Source: Mesostigma viride (taxonomy: Eukaryota; Streptophyta; Mesostigmatophyceae; Mesostigmatales; Mesostigmataceae). Taken from it: 62,000 bases of DNA. Position 1 is the first letter of the stretch, and each line of letters opens with the position of its first letter. The DNA lies in assembly GCA_009746045.1 (NCBI GenBank), contig RPFO01000728.1:1-62000 (forward strand), written 5' to 3'. The notes below the pieces were generated by a model, which was not told the DNA's origin, made no database searches, and worked only from the letters and a program-made list of their open reading frames with translations. Shown in pieces: positions 56,346 to 62,000 of this stretch. Made by a program: the position numbers and the translations under genes.

Positions 56346-57735
56346 ACTCGTTCCAAATTTTGTAGGCACACTTTATACGTCATAAAGATGCTATAGACCT
56401 AGTTGCGCAACCTCTAATGAGGCGCGCAATCGTCTCGGGCTGGTTTTTATTGCGTCAACACGCGTTTACTACTACGGGGATGCCGATGAAGCTAGCACTT
56501 GGTATTTGCCGTTTTATCATCGAATATGTCGCAACGATTAACTTTATTATGATGTATATCGCATAGTTCATCAGCGCTGTGGGCCAGAATAGCCTCGGGG
56601 CATCGCTTCTGTCATGAGCTTGCTACCTGTCAGCCAGCCTTTTTTGCTGTAGTTGGACCTGGCGCAGTTTGCAGTCCCTGCCGCTGCCGTGAAGGAGGTA
56701 AAGTGGTTTTATCGCACGGTAAGTAATCCCGCGGACTTATTATTAAGGTTTCGTGGGGTTTAAGTTCCCTCCCTTATACCTTTATGTAATGGTTTGTCGT
56801 GGTGGCTGCGTACAACCATTTCGCCCAGTTTATCATCCGTTTTGTTCATGGTTAGCTGCGTCTTCATTCTATATACTAGAGTCCCGATCGATGTAATGCT
56901 TAAATATGTTGTGCATGGTATTGTGATGGGTTTTCTTGCCTACATTCTTTGGAAAGATGGCATCTTGGCCAGGTTTTGGTTAGATTTTTGGTTTTGTTAG
57001 TAGAGGACACCCCATAGCCAGTTAGCAGCTACTATAATAAAGCCCAGCATACAGGGAGCATGCACTAGCTAGCACTGTCATTGAGCTAGGCTTACTTGCA
57101 CTTGTTTATTACAGCATCAGCACAAGAAAAAAGTGAGCATCGTGTCTGGCTTGTGTGGTTTCAAGGGTGTGCCCTTACCATGCTATGATACGTACAAATG
57201 TGACTGTGCATAAGCGTGGTTACCTATCTTTATATGCTATGATGGATGTTCTGCAGCCTGGACAGGATGTAATTAGCATGTTTGATCATCCATGATGTTT
57301 TTTGTTGCTACGGGATGATAATTTAGCTTTGTAATGCTAGCAGGCGTCACCAACCAAACTGTCCGCTATTTGTAGCGGGCATTTATTTTTAGAGCTTGCA
57401 GCTGGGTCCCTGCTCCACCCCATGATGTCAGTGTTCAGGAGCCCTTTCTAGCTTCCTTTCTCACTGCCTTGTTGAATCCAGGACCAACAAATAAGATTTG
57501 ACATCCAATATTGCATTATATGTGTCTCTTGTCTCGCACCCTGCGCACCCCCTGCCAGGGGGTGCTATATTTAGCACCCATATGACATTGCAATATGACC
57601 AATGACATGACCCCCAAGGAGGTCCACATATGTGTGTGCTTTGGTCCTAGTATGGGCCATAAATAATTATTAGGTTGGTTTGTGGACATTATCATGGAAA
57701 GTGCCAACTGCCTGCTATTTATAGAGGGCAGTTGG
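56346..57735. other. Possible host exon, otherwise non-coding
   Basis: A short segment 56653-56697 looks like a phase-0 exon: acceptor TTTTTGCTGTAG, 15 codons (LDLAQFAVPAAAVKE), donor GAG/GTAAAG. No neighbouring exon could be joined to it. TGTAA motifs at about 57268 and 57332 could serve as polyadenylation signals on the plus strand. No domain-level support. Confidence 0.3.
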
Positions 57736-57739
57736 ACAC

Positions 57740-57840
57740 GGTTTAAGGGTTAAGTTGGGTTCGCCATGCAGCCAACTGCGACCCAACTTAAGGCGTGAAC
57801 CCAACTTAAGCCAACCCAACTTAAGGCGTGAATGACTGTA
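57740..57840. repeat. AACTTAAGG-rich transposon terminus
   Basis: Repeated inverted copies of AACCCAACTTAAGGCGTGAA, ending GAATGACTGTA, the same terminal motif as at 15801 (TACAGTCATTC) and 53064-53082. Probably a remnant end of the same element family. Confidence 0.6.
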
Positions 57841-58587
57841 CCCTGACCCCTTGTACTTTGACCGGCCAGAACACCTCTATAACTTTGTCAGAAGTATGCA
57901 AACCCTAGTACCATGCTGTGAGGAAAATTATAAACTTTCGATCTTCTCAGCGAAACTTTTCCTAATTCTCAATAGTTTTCGCGGCATTTGGTCCCCCGAG
58001 AAGGGGCCGACGTGTCGGCTGTAACTCAGTTTTAGGCGGAAAATCGGCAGCCAGACCATTTAGGGGTTAATGAAAAAAAATAAATCAAATCATAAACACT
58101 TCAAATGTTGCCATACCTTATATTCCCAAATACTAGAGAGGGGGGGACATGCAGCCCCAAAATTTCAGGTCATTCTGACCACCACAGCTCCAGTTATTAA
58201 CGTTCTTAGGTTGTCACCAATGACGAAGCTAAGGGAGGTTTTAGCCAGTATTTAACCACACTAACACCCCTTTATTCATCCAAGCCACGTGAAAACTGGC
58301 CAAACCACACACTACCATCCTCTGCACATATGGTACCTCCTATGTTCAAGGTTTGACGACATAATTCTGACAAGAACTGCCCAAGTTACAACCATTCCAA
58401 GACGGCCACCCGTGTAGACGCTACAAGGAAATTAGAGTAACCATTCAGCCACACTAGCACCTCCTTCTTCATCAAAGACATCTGCAAACTGACCAAAGCA
58501 CACGTAATTAACTCTTGCACGCTGACGGCAACGCATGCTCAATGTGGGGGGTCATTGTGACAAGAACTACTCAAGTTGATGGGTTTC
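57841..58587. other. Diverged direct repeats, no gene
   Basis: Two loosely similar stretches (about 58255-58380 and 58440-58560) share CCACACTA.CACC and ACAAGAACT.C.CAAGTT phrases, suggesting an old tandem duplication. No coding frame recognised. Confidence 0.4.
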
Positions 58588-58935
58588 CTATTAATTAATT
58601 AATTAATTAATTAAAATCATAGCTCCGTGGGGAGCATATGTAACACATAGCCCTGAGAAAGGGGCATCTATGGGTTTGTAATACAATCAGGGCGACAACC
58701 TGCAGGTGTAGGATGTACAACTATCACCTGCTCTGGGTGCACAAGGTGCACCTGCACCGCCATGATGGTTCATGCCTCCTAAACAAGCACAGGCACACAA
58801 GGCGGCTTGAGGAGAGGGCCTAGAAGGCCTGCATGACATATGGGGTGGAAGGTATGTGGCTAGGCTATAGCTGGGGTACACATGGCCTCTCAGCAGAGAG
58901 TAACTCCCTGCATGGGCAAAACATGACTCAAAATT
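58588..58935 (-). mobile_element. LINE-B 3' fragment, copy 3
   Basis: (TTAA)n at 58588-58614, hairpin GCTCCGTGGGGAGC, then sequence related to 17145-17440. The minus strand at about 58690-58760 encodes GAGAPCAPRAG. More diverged than copies 1 and 2. Confidence 0.55.
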
Positions 58936-59030
58936 GCTACGGCTATAGTAAGGGCGGGTGTGGGCCCATCACGTAGGCATACATGGCCACGTCACTAAGC
59001 TTTCTAGTCTACACTACTGCTATATATTCC

Positions 59031-59273
59031 CTAGGCTGGGGTGGCTGGGGTGGCTGGGGCGGCAGGGGTCGCCTGCCAGGGCTTGTGGGCGACGTAGATG
59101 TCCGCCCCCTTCCAGTAGACCGGCTTCTGCCCCGCCGTCTGCCGAAGCTGGAGGTAGGTCGGCCATAGCTCCCGTCGCCGTTGTTGCTGCGTCAAGGTCA
59201 AGTCGTCGTCAAGCGTGTAGGCGGTCCGCCCAAGCCGCTTGCGACACTTGAGGAACTCCATCTTATCCGCCAT
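59031..59273 (-). pseudogene. LINE ORF1-like C-terminal fragment
   Basis: Minus strand reads MADKMEFLKCRKRLGRTAY, then LTQQQRRRELWPTYLQLRQT and KGADIYVAHKPW, ending in an Ala/Pro/Thr repeat. The arrangement DLT..QQ.RR.EL.P....LR resembles the C-terminal domain of L1-type ORF1 RNA-binding proteins or related LINE segments. It may equally be a short domesticated ORF. Only this copy is present in the window. Confidence 0.4.
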
Positions 59274-59658
59274 GGTGTTAAAGGTTTCCTATATGACCAC
59301 CTGACAAGGCGCTAAGGACCACTCAGTAAGTTAGTAACACCACAATGCCACTTCATATGCCATCCAACATGCACCAAATCCATGCTGAATATGTTATGAA
59401 GTACAAAGGGCCGGGTGGCCACGCACCTCATACGTCTTCATCGTCCCTCGAGCATGGCCAGCCTTGTAAATATGTGCATAGCCTTGACGATGGTAGCCCT
59501 AACATGCCTAAGCAGCATTTCCTATATTTCTCCCAGGTTAGAGCGTAAGGTTGATGCCTACCAAGCTAATCAACACAACAACACCTCCTAAACTGTCCTC
59601 CCCGGCATGGATGACAAACTAGGACTATGGAGGGCAAGGAACCAAGTAGGAACATGGT

Positions 59659-59766
59659 TTCTATTAACCGTGTAACTCCAGGGTAACCAGACTCTTTATT
59701 AAAACAATGAGTGGAGCACATACAAAAGGCAGGCCACATCCCGGCCGCCGATGCTCATGGGAACAC
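59659..59766 (+). repeat. 108-bp direct repeat, copy 1
   Basis: TTCTATTAACCGTG to GGGAACAC, repeated at 60253-60360 with at most a base or two different. It contains TTTATTAAAACAATGAGTGG, similar to the PLV repeat S. The two copies flank a 486-bp segment. Confidence 0.9.
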
Positions 59767-59820
59767 TTAGTGCTTGGCAAAGGCTAGCCTTACCCCCAAA
59801 CACGCAGGGAGGGTGGGCGG

Positions 59821-60250
59821 GAAAAGAAAAGAGGCCGACCTTAGCTAGGTGGGTTTGTTTTTGTCCTTTTTTGCGTGTCATGCGGCCTTGGCCCGGACGG
59901 CATTTTTTCGCCACGCAAATGTTGCGTCTGAACAAATGACGCAATGTGGCGTTCTAATTGCCGGCAGCTTACATAAGGCTGCCGGGGCTATTAGGTCACA
60001 TATTGCGTGAGAGAAAGAATCTAGATCTAGTTAATCACTACGCCATGAGCCAAGAAAACTAGACAGTGGCAGGTTTATATCTCAACGTAGCTCCTGCCAC
60101 CTGGCCAAGAAAAACTGGCCAAAGTGTTGGCCACGACTGATCCGGATCAGGCCGCACCGGCCTCAAAAGGTATGTCACGTGAACCCAATAACCTAGCTAT
60201 AGCGGCTACCCTTCCATCTCACTATAAAGAAACTATGTTCAGAGAACCAC
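59821..60250 (+). repeat. Dispersed repeat, copy 2 of 2 (MITE-like)
   Basis: Homologous to 3320-3742. It sits between the two 108-bp repeats and its end GTTCAGAGAACCACGATT resembles the PLV TIR end GTTCAAAGAACCCCGATT. Confidence 0.6.
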
Positions 60251-60252
60251 GA

Positions 60253-60360
60253 TTCTATTAACCGTGGAACTCCAGGGTAACCAGACTCTTTATTAAAACA
60301 ATGAGTGGAGCACATACAAAAGGCAGGCCACATCCCGGCCGCCGATGCTCATGGGAACAC
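60253..60360 (+). repeat. 108-bp direct repeat, copy 2
   Basis: Second copy of 59659-59766. No 5-bp target duplication is evident outside the pair (GGAACATGG on the left, AGGTTTTACC on the right), so an LTR origin is not supported. Confidence 0.9.
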
Positions 60361-60882
60361 AGGTTTTACCGGATTAGGATACATTTTTTTGTCTAGGATA
60401 CATTTGATGCACTGTGCAGTTTTCAGATGTGTTTGAGGGGGTTGATTGGGCCTAACATGCATTTTATTGAAGCAATGAGTTTCCCAAGATATACATGATA
60501 TAAACTAAGACAATTGACCCATTAACGCAATGAGACAACATCAATAAGACAACATATGCCAATTGAAGGCTGCCCGCAACTTTATTCCAAGCTCATTATT
60601 ATATGATTCCAAGACCATAATTCTTCCAAGATCGTACATCTTCAAGATATAGCACTACAGACACCCACGCGGCTTCCGCGGTCATCACGCTCCTCCTCCA
60701 AGACATGCAACTCAACCTTACAGGACGTTGGGCCATCATACGTCCGGAATAATTGTCTCACTTATTACATAACCAAACTTTTTGAGGGATCGCCATGGTT
60801 GCATGGTTTCAACACATGCGCCCTGCACTCATGTGCATCGAAGGTGTTGCGTCTAGTGCCAACTCAGTGTCAAAGAACTGAT
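60361..60882. other. 3' flank of Gln-rich gene, no other gene
   Basis: AT-rich, with scattered short repeats of AAGACAACAT type. It contains the likely polyadenylation signal of the minus-strand gene and nothing else recognisable. Confidence 0.5.
60765..60769 (-). promoter_or_regulatory. TGTAA polyadenylation signal
   Basis: TGTAA on the minus strand, about 115 bases after the stop of the Gln-rich gene. TGTAA is the usual polyadenylation signal of chlorophyte green algae. The motif is short, so chance is possible. Confidence 0.45.
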
Positions 60883-61871
60883 TCAAGCATATTTCCCGTG
60901 TGGCCATGAAGGCCCACATGAGTTAAACATGGCCGAGAGTGATTGCATCATCCTTCTTGGCGACATCGGTCTTGACGACGTCGATGGGGAAGACGGCAGC
61001 ACCTGCATGTGAACAAAAGAATCCATGAATTGTGGCATCCAAAGGCAACAACATATTAGCATCCCATTGAACACGCAGCCACGCTGACCCGGCCATCCAG
61101 CCGCCCACGCAGCCACAGAGCCAGCCAGCCACGCAGTGACGCACCCACCCAGCCACACATCCACGCATCCACGCACCCGGCACCCCCTCCAGCCAGCCAG
61201 CCACGCAGCCACGCAGCCACACAGCCACGCACCCTCCTTTCCAGCCAAGCAGCCACGCAGTCACACAGTCAACCCCCCCATCCCCCCCATCCCCCCCACC
61301 CCCCCACCCCCCCACCCGGCCCCCCACCCCCCCACCCACCCACCCACCCACCCACCCACCCCCCCACCCCCCACCCCACCCACTCAACACTACACGAATG
61401 ACTCACAAAGAACTGCTGCACCACCGATGATCCCTGCGGGAACTGCTCTGCTGCCGACGGTCCCTGCGAAAACTGCTGCAGTGCCGACAATGCCTGTGGA
61501 ATCTGCCACATTGCCGACGCTGCCTGCGGGAACTGAAGCGCTGCTGGTGACGCCAGCTGTAACTGAAGTGCTCCCGACGATGCCTGCGGGAACTGCTGTG
61601 TTGCCGGTGACGCCAGCTGTAGATGAAGCACTGCCGACGATGCCTGCGGGAACTGCTGCTGCTGCTGCGGGAACTGCTGCTGCTGCTGCGGGAACTGCTG
61701 CTGCTGCTGCGGGAACTGCTGCTGCTGCTGCGGGAACTGCTGCTGCTGCTGCGGGAACTGCTGGTGCTGCTGCTGCTGCGGCGGCGGCGGCTGCGGGAAC
61801 TGCTGCTGCTGTTGCTGTTGCTGTAGCTGTTGCTGTTGCTGTTGCTGTTGTTGTTGCTGTTGTTGTTGTTG

Positions 61872-61902
<31 letters not shown>

Positions 61903-61905
61903 TGC

Positions 61906-62000
<95 letters not shown>
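60883..62000 (-). CDS. Gln-rich protein, 3' part, extends past window
   Basis: Two exons on the minus strand. Exon 62000-61407 encodes poly-Gln, then five to six QQQQQFP repeats, then degenerate QFPQ-type repeats (ATQQFPQASSGALQLQLAS), ending TTC TTT before the donor GTGAGT (61401-61406). Intron 61406-61003 holds CCCACCCA-type and CAGCCACG-type simple repeats and ends TTCACATGCAG. The last exon 61002-60883 joins in phase 0 and reads VLPSSPSTSSRPMSPRRMMQ to a TGA. If the last exon is read in another frame it gives AAVFPIDVVKTDVAKKDDA, so the joining phase is not certain. Such Gln-rich proteins are often transcriptional or RNA-binding regulators, but no domain is in view. Confidence 0.55.
61267..61385. 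repeat. CCCACC-rich simple repeat in intron
   Basis: C-rich tract of CCCACCC and CCCATCC units, strongly strand-biased (G-rich on the coding strand, with G-quadruplex potential) inside the intron 61003-61406. Confidence 0.9.
61640..62000. repeat. 21-bp coding repeat and (CTG)n tract
   Basis: Five or six units of CGGGAACTGCTGCTGCTGCTG from about 61640, then mixed CTG/TTG codon repeats, then nearly pure (CTG)n from about 61880 to the window end. On the coding strand these are CAG/CAA codons for glutamine. Confidence 0.95.

Noticed and set aside
59659-60360. 108-bp direct repeats as LTRs of a TRIM element
   Set aside because: No target-site duplication and no primer site after the left copy.
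61623-61826. Poly-Leu plus-strand ORF
   Set aside because: Reverse reading of the CAG/QQQQQFP coding repeats.

Overview
The window looks like nuclear DNA of a green alga, probably a chlorophyte of the Chlamydomonadales type. Evidence: spliced GT-AG genes, a TGTAA polyadenylation signal, CCCTAAA telomere-type repeats, a Root_cap/von Willebrand D-like extracellular protein, long triplet runs, and a dense load of chromovirus, Copia, LINE, hAT and foldback elements. The lineage is inferred; no rRNA, tRNA or organelle marker is present. Ordinary host genes are few: a multi-exon secreted-type gene (6133-8558), the 3' part of a glutamine-rich gene running off the right edge (60883-62000, minus), and a few weak exon candidates. 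Nearly all the rest is mobile DNA.

Layout. 1-6132: mostly unrecognised sequence with a small ORF and dispersed repeats. 6133-8558: vWD/Root_cap-like gene, followed by a 77-bp minisatellite. 9000-13560: LTR scraps, an identical 1.2-kb tandem duplication and an inverted pair of LINE tails. 15801-17440: a composite repeat (small conserved ORFs plus LINE 3' ends) that recurs inverted at 50560-53085. 17579-18200: interstitial telomere repeats and a 163-bp satellite. 18508-25018: a rearranged endogenous polinton-like virus (PLV). 25997-33483: a Copia-like element with apparently identical LTRs. 34260-49132: a chromodomain Gypsy element holding a hAT-type element (37137-38814) and an endonuclease-type LINE (40417-42777). 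49133-53085: LINE tails, a TIR element and an 880-bp palindromic nest. 53630-56340: a short non-autonomous LTR element. 58588-60360: LINE and MITE-like repeats.

The main discovery candidate is the PLV. Between 181/187-bp inverted repeats lie a major capsid protein (MCP) gene fragment, a 57-aa ORF, an Ig-like plus LamG-like adhesin pseudogene, a possible minor virion protein and two further ORFs. The missing N-terminal part of the MCP lies about 5 kb away on the opposite strand (24813-25018). Inverting 18689-24809 would bring the two parts together at the expected residue, so the provirus was probably inverted after integration. I found no polymerase, packaging ATPase or protease.

Two retrotransposons also look unusual. 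The Gypsy element carries a separate 5' ORF with a viroplasmin/RNase H1 N-terminal-like domain and a long extra ORF after the chromodomain, in the env position. The Copia-like polyprotein appears ordered integrase, protease-like, RT, RNase H, with altered protease and RT signatures. Many ORFs in otherwise young elements are frameshifted, so some breaks may be sequencing or assembly errors.
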